A stretch of DNA of 64,000 nucleotides from Artemisia argyi (Eukaryota > Streptophyta > Magnoliopsida > Asterales > Asteraceae): positions 102,080,871-102,144,870 of the forward strand of contig CM060695.1 in NCBI GenBank assembly GCA_030686995.1. Direction: 5' to 3'. The notes under the pieces were generated by a model, which ran no database searches, was not told the origin of the DNA, and saw only the letters and a program-made list of their open reading frames with translations. Of the stretch, positions 1 to 11,675 are shown in pieces; position 1 is the stretch's first letter; each line of letters starts with the position of its first letter. The position numbers and the translations under genes were made by a program.

Positions 1-150
1 ATCCAAAAATGATTTCAAGAGAAGCTTTCCTTTTGGTTTACTCAGAAGATAGTAAATCATACGACTTGGCCACTGGACATATCCACCTTTGGATAACATG
101 GTAGAACGGTTTTCAGAACCAACTGCATATATGTCTTGCTGAGTCGCCAT
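1..150 (-). CDS. Copia-1 gag, N-terminal fragment (window edge)
   Basis: Reading leftward from an ATG at 150-148, fifty codons are open to the window edge with no stop. The protein starts MATQQDIYAVGSENRSTML and continues with a GGYVQWPSRM segment. It aligns position by position with the gag start of the Copia element at 41,653, which starts MATQQDIHAAGAENRPPML. Gag forms the virus-like particle that packages retrotransposon RNA. A leader, a primer-binding site and an LTR follow in the correct order at higher coordinates, so this is the 5' end of a minus-strand Copia element whose body lies outside the window. Whether the rest is intact cannot be seen. Confidence 0.85.
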   Translation of the reverse strand, partial: MATQQDIYAVGSENRSTMLSKGGYVQWPSRMIYYLLSKPKGKLLLKSFLD

Positions 151-159
151 AGTAGAATT

Positions 160-560
160 GAAAATTTCAAAGTTCTCGAAAGGGTCGTAGTTCTCGTAAC
201 AAGTACATTTCTTGCAAGGTATAAAGTTCTCGAAAAGTCCAAAGTTCTCGATAGTTCAGGGTTCTCGAATGTTCAAAGTTCTCGTAAAGGCCAAAAGTTT
301 TCAAAATCGACTTTTGCTAGACTTTAAGTTACTTGCCTAAAAAAACTCCAAAAATTTCTCGAAAAATCCCAAAAGTTCTCGAAATTGACCATTTTCTCGA
401 TGCTACGTGTTACATTTAGTGGAATCTCAACTATAACTGAAAGTTCTTAAAAGCCACGTAAGATTCCTAGAATTTTTTTTCTCGAAATACCTAAATTACT
501 CGAAAATCAAAATTACTCGAATTATCTATTTTTCTCGAAAAAGAAATCTCGAAGCCATGT
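160..560 (-). repeat. Leader array of TTTCGAGAA motifs (Copia-1)
   Basis: Between the gag start and the LTR of Copia-1 the leader holds about a dozen copies of a short motif. On the plus strand it reads TTCTCGAAA or TTCTCGA, often as AAAGTTCTCGAAA, at irregular 15-40 bp spacing; the element strand reads TTTCGAGAA. There is no long ORF. The rest of the leader, 561-906, is AT-rich and lacks the motif. Two other Copia families here have arrays of unrelated motifs in the same place. Confidence 0.75.
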
Positions 561-906
561 CACCTAGGTAGTGTAGTCTCAACTACAAATACTGCTACAT
601 CAGTTTTTAGAAAATTTGAGGATTAAAAAAATTAAGATATATAGATTTTGAGAAAAAATAAACTACAACTTTTCTACTTGTAAACCTTAAAAGATCCCTA
701 CTTTAGTGTTCGATTTTCTGGTTTTCTATGATAGATGACTAAGATATCACTATAACTAACATGTAAATCACACCGTTATCAAGTCTACTTGTTATATCTA
801 TGATATGATTTATGAAAGTTCTCAAAATACTCGGTTTTGTACGAACGACTAAAAACCAATCCAAAATACGAACAAACCTAACAATCTAAACCAATATCTA
901 ACATTC

Positions 907-919
907 GGCTCTAATTCCA
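907..919 (-). other. Primer-binding site, tRNA-Met type (Copia-1)
   Basis: On the minus strand this reads TGGAATTAGAGCC. It is a decayed form of the TGGTATCAGAGCC initiator-tRNA-Met complement used by plant Copia elements. It lies two bases inside the LTR end, as expected for priming minus-strand cDNA synthesis. Confidence 0.7.
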
Positions 920-921
920 AT

Positions 922-1270
922 TGTAGGAACCCATAATTATTCTTAAACACACTTCAACTATGGTAGAATTCTAGAGAGACAGTGTGTGGAATGTGGGAGA
1001 TGAGAGGGTTTAAAGATAGAAATGTTGTGGTGAGAACTTGTATTACAAAACATACATTTACACCTTTTGCAAACAAGTCACACACCTCACAAATGAGAGC
1101 ATTTGGGTAGTTTATACTTCCCACTCATTACTAATGGGCTTGGTGAGCTTGGGTTATTTCTACTGGATTTGTGTTAGGACTATTATTAGGCTAGTTTAAC
1201 TAAACATAAAAGCTATTAGCTTATACTAAGTTCTTAAGCCTGTTATTATTCTATTACATTTTCTATAACA
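922..1270 (-). mobile_element. Copia-1 5' LTR
   Basis: On the plus strand this begins TGTAGGAAC and ends TTCTATAACA, giving TG...CA ends and a length of 349 bp. The primer site abuts its inner edge. On the minus strand a TATAAAC box lies near 1,110 and is followed by CTCTCATTTGTGAGGTGTG. Nearly the same sequence follows the TATA box in the Copia-3 LTR (40,404), which supports the promoter call. The outer edge at 1,270 is inferred from the terminal dinucleotide only, because no second LTR is in the window. Confidence 0.65.
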
Positions 1271-1835
1271 TAATACAAGGTTACTATAAATAGAATGACC
1301 ATCACTTTTATCATTCTAACGTGTACAAAATTTTGTATTAATTTATATATGACAATAATTTATACTTTCATTTTGATATTTAATTCCGTTCATACACGTT
1401 AATTTATATATATATAATAATAATATTTATAAATAACCATGTTATTTATTCCTTAAAAAAAATTAAAGTCTAGAAAGTATAAAGGATAAGGCGTATGTAT
1501 TAAGTTTATAAAGTTATTAGTATGAAATATGAAAAGTGATAAGTTTACTTAAGTCCATATAACTTATTTAATTAAAATTTAGTAACTAAACTTTTAGTAT
1601 TAATTACTCCCTCTTTTTTATATATATATTTTTTTTAAATCAACATATTAGTTTTTATACATCTTTTATAGATTAGATAGACGGATTTGACCAAACTTCT
1701 CAATTCTTTTTATTGATCAATAAAATGACTTCATTTCTTCTACGTGGTAAAATTAACCACTCTCATTCGTCCGATTTCAATTACTCCAATATTCTTTCAT
1801 TACTTTTAAAAAATTTGGTAAAGATGCTAGAATAA
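1271..1835. other. AT-rich DNA, no gene seen
   Basis: The stretch is AT-rich, without a long ORF or a recognisable element. I see only short A or T runs and TA repeats such as those near 1,408. Confidence 0.6.
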
Positions 1836-1841
1836 TAAAGG

Positions 1842-2207
1842 GTTAAGTGTATATAATAGCAATATACTTTCAAAAACGTACAAATATCATACGCGAGCAT
1901 TCAAAAATACCATAATCGTATATGTACTTTCAAATTTTGTTATGATATTATACCTTAAATGACATGGCACGTTAACCCTAAATCCCTAATTATGTGATCA
2001 AGAAATTGGAGAAAACATAAAGCAAGAATAGTTAAGTGTATATAATAGCAATATACTTTCAAAAACGTACAAATATCATACGCTAGCATTCAAAAATACC
2101 ATAATCGTATATGTACTTTCAAATTTTGTTATGATATTATACCTTAAATGACATGGCACGTTAACCCTAAATCCCTAATTATGTGATCAAGAAATTGGAG
2201 AAAACAT
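1842..2207 (+). repeat. Two-copy tandem repeat, period 189 bp
   Basis: The sequence from GTTAAGTGTATATAATAGC at 1,842 through GAAATTGGAGAAAACAT near 2,017 is repeated starting at 2,031. The copies are nearly identical over about 176 bp; one visible difference is CGCGAG versus CGCTAG. The near identity points to a recent local duplication of the left end of the candidate element. Confidence 0.85.
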
Positions 2208-2498
2208 TGAGCAATTGTGTTAGGCATGTAAATGAATTCATTTTCTTTCGAACAATAGAAAACACAATTGTTAAGAAGTATAATACATCTAGGCAAGAGT
2301 GTTATACTTTCAGTTTTCCATGTCATCCCTACAATATAATACAATATGTGCTTGATGTTGTTTGCTATCCCATATTGCATTTTTTTTCTCTTTCTGTCTC
2401 TCTCTCTCTGGTTATTTCATTTGTTGATAAGCACATATACATTGAAACAAAAATAAACTCAAACTACATAAAAAAGAACAAACTTTAAATACATTTAA

Positions 2499-2527
2499 AA
2501 ATAAATAAATAAATAAATAAATAAAAA
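2499..2527 (+). repeat. (AAAT)n microsatellite
   Basis: Six to seven uninterrupted AAAT units. It sits inside the candidate inverted-repeat element. Confidence 0.85.
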
Positions 2528-2805
2528 CCTTATCGATGGCGGGAATAGAGGACGAAGCAATTAATCTAACTAACTACATACTAAACATATCCAACGTGCC
2601 ATATAGTGACGACTGACGTGGAATGCATGTACGCATAGGAGATGACGTGAACGTTTGTATGTTAAAGATAACCTAGGTATGATATCGAAACAAAATATGA
2701 AAGTACATTATACATATACGATACTAATAGATTTAAAGTTTGTATATGATATTTGTACATTATTGAAAATTCATTGTTGTTATATGAGCTTATCTAAAAT
2801 AACTG

Positions 2806-3164
2806 GAGAATAAAAAGATACTCTTCTTTAGTCATAAGTTTCAAATGTTTCAACATTCGTAATAGGTTGTTGGGTTCATCAAGACCATCTCCAACAATAC
2901 ACTTCAAAAGATCTTCAGATTTTGAAGCAAAAAAAAAAAGGCAGTTTTTTTATAGCATTTTTCTTGTAAAAACATGTGTTTCCAACCATACTGAAATTTT
3001 GATTTGGAGATTTCACCTGATGTACATCACATCTTAATTTTAAGTCAATTTATACTAAATTGATGCCTTCACCGATACTTTTATATGTATATATTGGATT
3101 ATTTTATAAGTTGATGAATAATTATCTTTCAAATATAAAAAGTCCTAAAAAATGCTACAGAGAT
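2806..3164. other. Intergenic AT-rich DNA, possible MITE scrap
   Basis: No ORF. The phrase CCATCTCCAACAATACACTT near 2,886 resembles a common start of small plant MITEs, but no matching opposite end was found. Similarity to the Athila LTR begins abruptly at about 3,165. Confidence 0.3.
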
Positions 3165-6100
3165 ACCTTTATGTATTTTTAAACTAATTTACTAATTATT
3201 ATTCTAATTATTAATTAATTACCAATTAAACTAATTATATTCTAAAAAAATAGAAAATGAATAGTAGAATTTCTAGAAAAATTCCTAAAAATGTTTTAAC
3301 TTATATAAAAGCTAGGAAAATTATAAAAACTAGGTGTTACATAATGAAATCTAAATTTGCTACTTAATTCTTTAATATTAATTAATAATTAATTAAACTA
3401 ATATTTATTCTAAAAATTACTAAATGACAAAGGAAAAATCTGGAAAAATTCTTAAAAATACTTCAATATAAAAGAAAATTAATAAAAATATAAAAATGCA
3501 AAGGTGTTTATAAATAAGCTGAAAAGAAAATTAAAAAGTTAAATTAAATTAAATAGAAACTATCACTTATAATTAAATTGGTTTTTTCTGTTTTTTTCTT
3601 TTTTCAAACTATTTTAACACTAAAAACTAACAACTTTTAAGAAAACACTTTGAATGGAACTCAAAAAATAAGCACTTTAAGTGCTTAAAAGCTTGACAGT
3701 TTGACTTTAGTTGACCAAAGTAGAAATTAAGCTTAAATGAGCCTATATGGGGCTAGAAATGATGGATTCTGATTCAACTAAGTTTGTTGGACATGATTAG
3801 GCTAGAAATGATCAGATAAGCCATTTGAATAAGCTAAGAAGCCAGGATAAGCACTTTGTTTTTCTTATTAATACACTGAAAATGGGATAAAGATTAGGGA
3901 TGAATTCAGGTGGGTCCCAGGGAGCTTAAGCTCACAAGCTTGCTCAAAATAGGAAGGTGGCCAGGAGGGGGGTTGAAAGAACCCAATTGTGGCCTGTGGG
4001 ACCCACTGAGTTGGTCAGGAGCAACCACTAAAGTGGTGGTGGTGGTGGCTGCAGTTGTCTGTGCACAGGGGAGGTCCTTCCCCTGCAGGTGACTTTGGAC
4101 AAAGGTAGGGCCCACAGAAAAATTCACAAAAATATAAGGGTTGTGGGATATCAAAGTTCAGCTGAGGGACAATGACATGTAGAAGTTTCAAAACCTAAAA
4201 CTAACTACAAAATTCACTAAAAATCCTGGAACTTTTGGATTTCTGCACAAAGGTAAAACTTTGACTTTTTAACATAAGCTACTACTTTGACTTTTATGAG
4301 ATTGTGATTGAATCTAATGACTGATTATGTTGTTTTAAGGTAATGCGAAACTGAATTAAGCTGTAACAACCATTTATGAACTGAAATTAATGATTATGAA
4401 AGCACAAATCTTAACTATGAAACTGAGGTATGGATTACAAGAGAATTTTGACTTTTTACGGGTGACCCCTGTGTTTTTTTGGTTTAGCTGGCCTATTATG
4501 ACATCATGTAAGATACTTGAGCTAAAAATTACCAATGAACTATGCTAGAACACCTGGGGATCAATTATTCCAAACACCCATATAAAAACAGTTATGCGAG
4601 ATTTTTTTAGCTAATCACTGATTTAATCCACAAAACTGATTTACAAGCACTTAATATGTCATTATCAGCTAGTTGGAACACAAAAACATCAATACTAACA
4701 ATAAACACTGATGAACTATTATTATGCTTAAATTGACAGTAAAGAACAAAAGTGAGCACACAGAAACCTTATTGAACAAGTAGGTGATATTAATTTATAA
4801 CTTAACTAAAACACACCTAATGAGCAATAAGCAACAGAGTTAAGCAATATATAAGCAAAGCTACTGTAGATTGCCAAAAATTAGAGAATAGACTCACAAT
4901 TGGTTCCAGCTTAAAAATAAAGTACCAAGTCCATTCCAACTGTCCTAATGCTTTCCATAAAGCTCTAATCCCATGGCCTTCCACAATTTACCATGCTCCA
5001 TGCTTGTATCTCCTTCTAGACTGATTTTTTATTTTTTGTCTATTTAATTCTACTTTTTTTTTTTTTTTTTTTTTTTTGAACATAACTCTTTCAAATAATT
5101 TACAAGCTTTTAAAAGTTTTTAAGAAAGCTTAAATGATCCTGAATTCACTCTAAACAACAACTTCTAACAACATTGTAATTAAAATTGAATTTTCATAAA
5201 AATGGCATAAACTGAATTATAACATGAAACTTGAGTCTTTTGATTCAAATAGATCTTAAATACATTAAAATGCTTGAAATTACACTTGGATACTGAATTC
5301 TACAATTAAAAAAAGAAATTACATAAAAACATTTAAAAATAATAACTAAGTGACTACTCCTCTACCCTGCTGCTTTTCTTTCCTTTTGTAGGAGACCATT
5401 AGGGTTTAGGAACCCCTTCTTAGTGACTTCCCCTTCAATCCTCAGCCATTGGATTGCCTATATTTAATCTCAGCCTTCAAAGTGGATTTTGGCGCCAAGA
5501 TTGTCAAAGTAGCATGTGGGTTTGCTTGGAGGAAATTGGGGGCATTAAATGCATCTAGGAGGTATTGTGGAGTTGGGGGAACAGGGAGTGGTGAAGGTGA
5601 TGTGGAGGAGGGGGAATTGACAGGGGAGTTGGTGTTTGCAGGCTCAAGTGGGAAAGGAGGGGTGGAGGTCAAAGGGTGTTGACCTGGGTGTGATTATTTA
5701 AAACGGGGGAAGTTATATTTTGGAGGGGATGGGCTGGGGTGTGTGTTGGGCCAAGGGAGTGATAAGGTTGGGCTTGGTGTTGGATTGGTTGGATTTGGAA
5801 TTGGTTTGGTGTTGGGTTTACATAACTAAAAGGGTCCGGTTGGTATTGAAATGAGCACAAGGACCAAATTTGTAATTTTATGAAGTAAAGGGGTTGAAGC
5901 TGGCATCTTTCCAAAGTTATTCAAAAGGGTTTATCTTGCCAAACTTCATTAACCCAAGGACCATTTGTGAAATTTTTCAATATTTAAAACCCCAGGGACT
6001 AAAATTGATATTTTTCAAAGTTTAGGGGTTAAACTTGCCATTTGATACAAAGTTTCATTCAATGACCTATTTTGAGAACCCTGAATAATTTAGGGACATT

Positions 6101-6334
6101 GAATGGTAATTTTCCACATTTTGAATATCTAGGGACTAGTTTTGACAATTTTGAAAGTTAAAGGATTGAAACTGCATATTTTTCAAACTTGACTTGTTTT
6201 TTATCAGTTTTCAATCCTTTTGCATAAAAACACTATCCAGTGATATTTTATGTATTTTAAGGCATTCCTATGTGTTTTCAGATGTTTTTGCAGTCTAAAT
6301 GTGACAGAAATGATGAGTATTTACACACTCATCA
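3165..6334 (-). repeat. Athila 3' LTR, outer end truncated
   Basis: Collinear with 12,255-15,393 and highly similar by eye. It ends in CACTCATCA next to the purine tract. The start of the LTR, TGATTGGCTC in the other copies, is missing and the sequence to the left is unrelated. It carries a run of about 27 T near 5,051, where the other LTR has an interrupted T-rich stretch. A 76-codon minus-strand reading frame (5,442-5,672) also exists in the partner LTR, but I do not call it a gene. Confidence 0.85.
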
Positions 6335-6345
6335 ATCCCCCACAC
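6335..6345 (-). other. Polypurine tract (Athila)
   Basis: On the minus strand this reads GTGTGGGGGAT, directly beside the LTR terminus. This is where the primer for plus-strand cDNA synthesis is expected. Confidence 0.75.
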
Positions 6346-6860
6346 TAAACTATTGCTAGTCCCCAGCAATCTTTTTGAGAAAAATTAATGGATTTGAATC
6401 TCTTTACCAAAAGCCATTACTTCTGGAGTAGCCAAATGTTTTAGTTCAAGTAAGAACCATGGTACACCGATAACCATGTAATTTTTAGCAAACCACCAGC
6501 TTTCAACGGTTTTGATTTGTCTTTACCAGAAGCCGTTTGCTTCTGGACTAATCAACTCTTGATGGACATAGTTGACATCTTGGTGAGTTGATTACCAATT
6601 ATGGTTTTCCACTGCCTTTACCACAAGCCATAATCTTGCGGGCTAGCCAACTCTTTCACTTTTTAGGATATGATGAGTTGAGATACCATACAATTTTGGG
6701 CAAATTGCAAGCCGTGAACAGATTGGTATATCTTTACCTAGAGTCGTTTGCTCCTGGATTAGCCAATCCTTTTGTCTTTTAGACATGGCGGACTGATGAC
6801 CACAAAATATTTTGAAATAAAGTGAAAAAATTTTGAAAATTTTAGGCCAAAATGGGGGTA
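6346..6860 (-). repeat. Athila 3' non-coding region with four diverged repeats
   Basis: Four related segments begin with CTTTACC at about 6,402, 6,521, 6,616 and 6,732. Each continues as a variant of AGAAGCCGTTTGCTTCTGGA and then TAGCCAA or TAATCAA. Spacing is about 95-119 bp. Within a segment AAGC...GCTT pairs can form a short hairpin. The region replaces the integrase and downstream part of a complete element and lies just upstream of the purine tract. Confidence 0.7.
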
Positions 6861-7684
6861 CTAGAAAGCTGAGTGATCCGTATACACTATGCTTTTGGTC
6901 AATATCAAGTATGGCCGGAATTTTTCAAAGGCATATACCACAGCTAATAATTCTTTTTCAGTGGTGGTGTAATGACTTTGAGCCTCGGTCATAGTCTTGC
7001 TTGCATAGTGTATAGGCTGAAAGTGTTTTGTTTTTCGTTGCCCCAAGACTGCCCCTATTACGTAATCACTAGCATCACACATGAGTTCAAAGGGCAAGTC
7101 CCAATCGGGGGCAACAAGAATCGGTGCCTCAGTAAGCTTTTTCTTTAATGTTTCAAAAGCTTCGATGCACTCAGGGGAGAAGATAAAAGGAGCATCCTTT
7201 TCGAGGAGATGGGTCATAGGCCGGGCGATTTTAGAAAAATCTTGAATAAACCTACGATAAAAACCGGCATGACCCAAAAAGCTCCTAATACCCTTGACGG
7301 TAGTGGGATGAGGTAATTTTGCGATGACATCCACTTTGGCTTTGTCAACCTCAATCCCGTTCTTTGAAATTTTATGGCCGAGGACAATGCCCTCTTTGAC
7401 CATAAAGTGACTCTTCTCCCAATTTAGACATAACCTTGTGTCTTCACAACGTTTGAGCATGTTGTCTAAATGGGAGAGACATGATTGAAACGAATCCCCA
7501 ATGACCTAAAATCGTCCATAAAGACCTCCATAGTTTTCCCGATCATGTCAAAAAATATGGCCATCATACATCTTTGAAACGTGCCCGGAGCATTACATAA
7601 ACCAAATGGCATACATTTATATGCAAAAGTTCCATATGGGCACGTGAAAGTGGTCATTTCCTGATCCTGCGGGTCAATGGGAAT
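6861..7684 (-). pseudogene. Athila RT palm end and RNaseH, broken
   Basis: Continues the polymerase after the in-frame stop at 7,685. The first piece (7,657-7,466) has MPFGLCNAPGTFQRCM and the catalytic box VFMDDF near 7,525. A frameshift just after that box moves the reading to the frame at 7,460-6,861. That frame carries the RT connection (GIRSFLGHAGFYRRFI) and the RNaseH start (PFELMCDASDYVIGAVLGQR, YASKTMTEAQ, TEKELLAVVYAFEKFRPYL). It ends soon after YTDHSA, where the family normally runs on through RNaseH into integrase. RT and RNaseH copy the element RNA into DNA and remove the template. The C-terminal part of RNaseH and all of integrase are absent. Confidence 0.88.
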
Positions 7685-10600
7685 CTAAAAGTAACCCGAA
7701 AAACCATCGAGGAAGCAATAGTACTCATTCCCTGCTAGTCTCTCGAGCATCTGATCCATAAAGGGCAGAGGAAAATGGTCTTTGCGGGTGGCGTCATTTA
7801 ACTTGCGATAGTCAATGCAGACACGCCATCCCGTAACCAATCGAGTTGGAATCAACTCATTTTCCTCGTTTGTGATAACAGTAATGCCACCCTTGTTTGG
7901 AACACAATGTATTGGCCTAACCCAAGGACTGTCTGAGATAGGGTAAATCAATCCGGCATCAAGAAGTTTCAAAACTTCTTGTTTGATGACCTCATGAATC
8001 TTTGGATTCACCCTTCTTTGTTGTTGGACTACTGGTTTGAAGTCATCCTCCATTAAAATCTTGTGGGTACAAAATTCAGGGTCAATGCCCTTGATGTCGA
8101 AGAGTCGCCAAGCAATTGCTTGTTTATGTGACTTCAAAACCTTTATTAGAGCAGCCTTTTCCTCAACACTTAAATGTTTAGCAATTATGACGGGTAATTT
8201 ATCAACACCCTCTAGAAATGCATATGTGAGATGAGGCGGCAAGTCCTTAAGTTCAACCTCAGGGAAGTCATCAGTTTTCTCAACATTTTTGACTTCCTCC
8301 TTATGAAGTGTTTGTGGTAGAACAGGAAGAGGAGAGGGATCTTCGTTTAATAATTTCTCAAGTAGGAGAATATCCCTCTCGGGGTCAATCTCTTGGTTAT
8401 CGATTCCATCAGGAATCGAATCACTTTTGAGAAAGGCCTCAATTTCTTCTGAGATGAAGTCACTTCCCTCAAACGAAGTGAGGGAAGGAGAAGAATTGGC
8501 AATGATGGGATGAGAAGATTGAGTGAGGTTTTCACTCGAAGAATCATCAATGAAACCTAAAACCTCTTGAGCATACTCCTCAGCAGCAACATCGATGACA
8601 TCTATTTGGTTCACCGATTCAGAGTCATAATTGGAGGAGTATCTCGAAGTTTGGTTTAGGTTGAAGGTGATGGCTTCCGTTCCAATACGCAATGTGATCT
8701 CTTGCTCAAATACATCGATGATGGCATGCCCAGTTCTAAAGAATCCCCTCCCAAGAATGAGGGGGACCCTTGAATCGGCATCAAAGTCAACAATCACAAA
8801 ATCTGCCGGAAAATGGAACTTTCCCACTCTAACGAACACGTCCTCGGCAATGCCAAGTGGACGAGAAATTGAACGATCGGCAAGCTCGAAAGTCATGCAC
8901 GTAGGAGTAAGTTCGGGAAGAGAGAGTTTCTTCCATACAGAATATGGCATCAGGTTAATGCTAGCACCTAGATCGGCCAAGGCGAAGCATTCAACCATAC
9001 CCGGAAAAGTACAAGGAATGAGAAATTTCCTGGTGTCTCCAAGCTTTTCAGGAAGTTTTTTCAAAAGAACTGCTGAGCAGTTCTCATTCAACGGAGTTCT
9101 AGCCATCTCGAAGAGTTTTTCCTTATTACTTAACAGATTTTTGATTGTTGATGCAAACTTGGGCATCAAGAGAATAGCGTCCGCGAAGCTAATGTCAAAG
9201 TGCAAATCTTGGAAGATTTGGAAAAATTTATCCATTTGGTGACTAGCCTTTTCGCGGAGCTTTTGTTCATTGAGACATGATGGATAAGGAATAGAAGTTT
9301 TGGATTTGGGGTTGTCCACTGGATTTTCTGGTGGTTCAAAGACAACTCCAGGCTTACATCTGGTTTCTGGAATAACCAGAGGTTGGACATGTGCGGTACT
9401 TCGTGGGATAGTGGATTGCACCTTGTCCTTTTTCACCTCAGGTTCATGTTCCACTACCTTTGGAGGAGAGGAAGAAGAGGTAGTAGGAATCGTGGGTTCA
9501 TCATATGAAGCACCACTTCTTGTTGTGATCGCCTTAGCATCGCCCCTCGGGTTAGCGATTGTGTTGCTCGGTAAAGTAGTACCTGAGCCCGAGGGTCGAT
9601 CATTTAAAGACTTCTTGATATCAGAAATCTGGCTGACCAACATCTTGTTCAACTCTTCTTGGGACTTCATGAATTGCTTTAACAACTCGTCAGATGAAGG
9701 CCCAGTTCGAACAATGGCTTGATTCGGATTAGGAAAATTTTGAGCTCGATTGTTCGGATTGGGACCTTGGTTTTGAAAATTACCCTGATTAGGGTTGTTG
9801 TTTCCATGAAAATATCCCGGATTGAAATTACCCTGACCTTGGTTTCGATTAAAGTTTCCTTGATGATGGAAACCTTGATTTTGGAAACCTTGGTTTTGAT
9901 TGTGAAAACCATGACCCTGATTGAAGTTACCTTGGTTTTGAAAACCTTGGTTCACTCTATTTTGATTTTGGCCACGGTTTTGGACATTTTGGTTTTGATT
10001 AAAACCGGGAGGTCCAGGGTAGTGATGATGAGGACGATAGTTCAGGTCCATAGGAGGGCGGTATTGATTACCTCCTTGATTTTGGGACCCGACAGCAGCA
10101 TGAGCTTCATATGGAGTACCATCAGTAGCTGTGCAATTGTAGTAGGCATGCGGCCCACCACAAGTCACATAGACTTCCACTTTTTTAACCTCAGCAGGTG
10201 GAGGATGTTGTGGAAAGGAAACTTTCTTTTGTTGGGCGAGAACCAAAGCTTGAATAGCTTCAGTGAGCTTGTCAATCTTAGCATCCGTGCTAGATTGACC
10301 CACAGAAGATGAAGTGGAAGGACCCGCATTGATTTGGGAAACAATCGGTTTGCTTCGTGTAGAGCGGACCTTGGACTTTTTTTCTATGATTTGCAAAGCT
10401 TCTTTTGTGGTTCCACTCGAGAAATTACCTCCCGCGGAGGCATTGAGAGAATCCTGATCAGCTTGACTCACGCCATTGTAAAAAGTATCGAGTTGCATCA
10501 ACTCTGAGAAACCATGATGTGGACACTTGCGAAGTAATTCTTTGAAACGATCCCACGCTTCACCAAAAGATTCATCATATTTCTGAGTGAACTTGGTGAT

Positions 10601-11117
10601 TTCGTTCTTAAGACTCATGGTCTTGGAAGGTGGGAAGAATTCATTCACAAATTTTCTGACAAGATCTTCCCATGTCTCAATAGATCGAGGAGGTTGTTTT
10701 TCAAGTGAAATCCGCTTGTCCCTCGAGGGAGAATGGGAAGAGAAGAAGTTTGATTGCTTCACAAAGGACATTCTTGTACTTGATGGTCGATGTGATTTTA
10801 TTGAACCATCGAATGTGAGCATGAGGATCGTCCCTCTCAAAACCGTAGAATTGACTTGAGGTTACAAGATTGAGTAACCCGGTTTTGAGCTCAAAATTAT
10901 CAGCCACGATGGCTGGAACAACAATGGCATCTCCGTAACCCTCGATGGGTGCTTGGAGAAGCTCACAGATGGGGCGGTCTTCCGCCATGGTGACAGCAGA
11001 TGTGGCAACAGCACGGATCTCAGATCCGACTGTTGGTGCTGAACGTCTACGAGGTCTTCGAGGTTTCCTAACAAGCTCACGTAATGGGCTCGTGGACCTT
11101 GAAGAACGAGTGCGCAT
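7685..11117 (-). pseudogene. Athila gag-protease-RT polyprotein, broken
   Basis: An ATG-led frame (11,117-10,701) holds the gag start (MAEDRPICELLQAPIEGYGD, PHAHIRWFNKI). A one-base frame change near 10,710 moves reading to the frame that runs to 7,685. That frame contains the gag core (WEDLVRKFVNEFFPPSK, LDTFYNGVSQADQDSLNA) and a zinc knuckle near 10,140-10,180 whose first Cys is Tyr. Next come an Asn/Gln/Gly-rich tract (about 10,070-9,720), the protease (ALADLGASINLMP near 8,970) and RT up to WRVCIDYRKLND and GFSGYF. A TAG at 7,687-7,685 stops the frame where the family usually has Gln, which fits CAG to TAG. The lost Cys and the stop both look like C-to-T type decay. Confidence 0.9.
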
Positions 11118-11651
11118 GCACTAGAGATAAAAACCAATCAAAACAAAATCGAGGCAAATCCACTGTGAACTTAAACCAATAATCACAAGCAAGTGGCTTC
11201 TTTAAGAAAGGTACACCACTCACAGGGATACAAAGGCAAGTTTTTATCTTTTGTTTGGGAACTTATTAATGTCCACACCCCAGTTGGTAGGTGTTTTGTC
11301 TTGGTTTGCGACGGTTTATTTTTATGTATTTATTATTATTCACAAGAAAAGACGGATGTTTTTGGGTTTTTGTGTATCGGTTAAAAACTTTTGGACAATA
11401 TTTTAGGTATCATTTCGTTTACCAAAATCGTATCTCTTTAAGAATTACCTTAAAAGAAACCCGATTCAGAAAACGCTACGATCTGTTTTGTTGTTTTTTT
11501 ATTTTTTTGGTGTTTTAACACTTTAGGAAAAGTGTTAATGACTTTTTTATATTTTGATTTAAAATTTACAAAAGCGATGGTATTTGTACAGTGATGATGG
11601 TGAAATAACACTAATCTCAAAAGACGCTATAGAAATGCGCACCCCCCCCCC
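11118..11651 (-). other. Athila 5' leader
   Basis: About 530 bp between the primer site and the gag ATG. No conserved ORF. The plus-strand reading frames here do not resemble any known protein and are taken as chance. Confidence 0.6.
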
Positions 11652-11657
11652 CCCCCC
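11642..11657 (+). repeat. Sixteen-base C tract beside the Athila primer site
   Basis: An uninterrupted run of 16 C, read as G on the element strand. It extends the GGGG found at this place in the tRNA-Asp complement. It may be real slippage growth or a homopolymer reading artefact. Confidence 0.9.
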
Positions 11658-11670
11658 GGTAGCGACGCCA
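11652..11670 (-). other. Primer-binding site, tRNA-Asp type (Athila)
   Basis: On the minus strand this reads TGGCGTCGCTACCGGGGGG. It differs at a few positions from the TGGCGCCGTTGCCGGGGA tRNA-Asp complement known for Athila/Tat elements. It starts five bases inside the LTR edge at 11,676. Confidence 0.8.
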
Positions 11671-11675
11671 TATTT

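Larger units (their letters stand above)
1836..2805. mobile_element. Candidate DNA transposon or MITE with long inverted ends
   Basis: The stretch at about 1,848-1,955 (ATATAATAGCAATATACTTTC, then ACAAATATCATA, then TCGTATATGTA) recurs as an imperfect reverse complement at about 2,676-2,790. There one finds TACATATACGA and TATGATATTTGTAC in the mirrored order. The interior has no transposase-like ORF. This geometry fits a non-autonomous element with inverted ends of about 110 bp. No target-site duplication could be fixed, so the family is unknown and the limits are approximate. Confidence 0.45.

Noticed and set aside
5442..5914. Pro/Ser-rich frames in the Athila LTR (also 14,502-14,920) as a gene in the LTR
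   Set aside because: Similarity between the two is explained by LTR identity, and the related solo LTR does not keep a comparable frame. Composition is low-complexity.
8037..10312. Plus-strand reading frames opposite Athila gag-pol (8,631-9,242, 9,719-10,312 and others)
   Set aside because: Shadow frames of the minus-strand coding region; no family resemblance.
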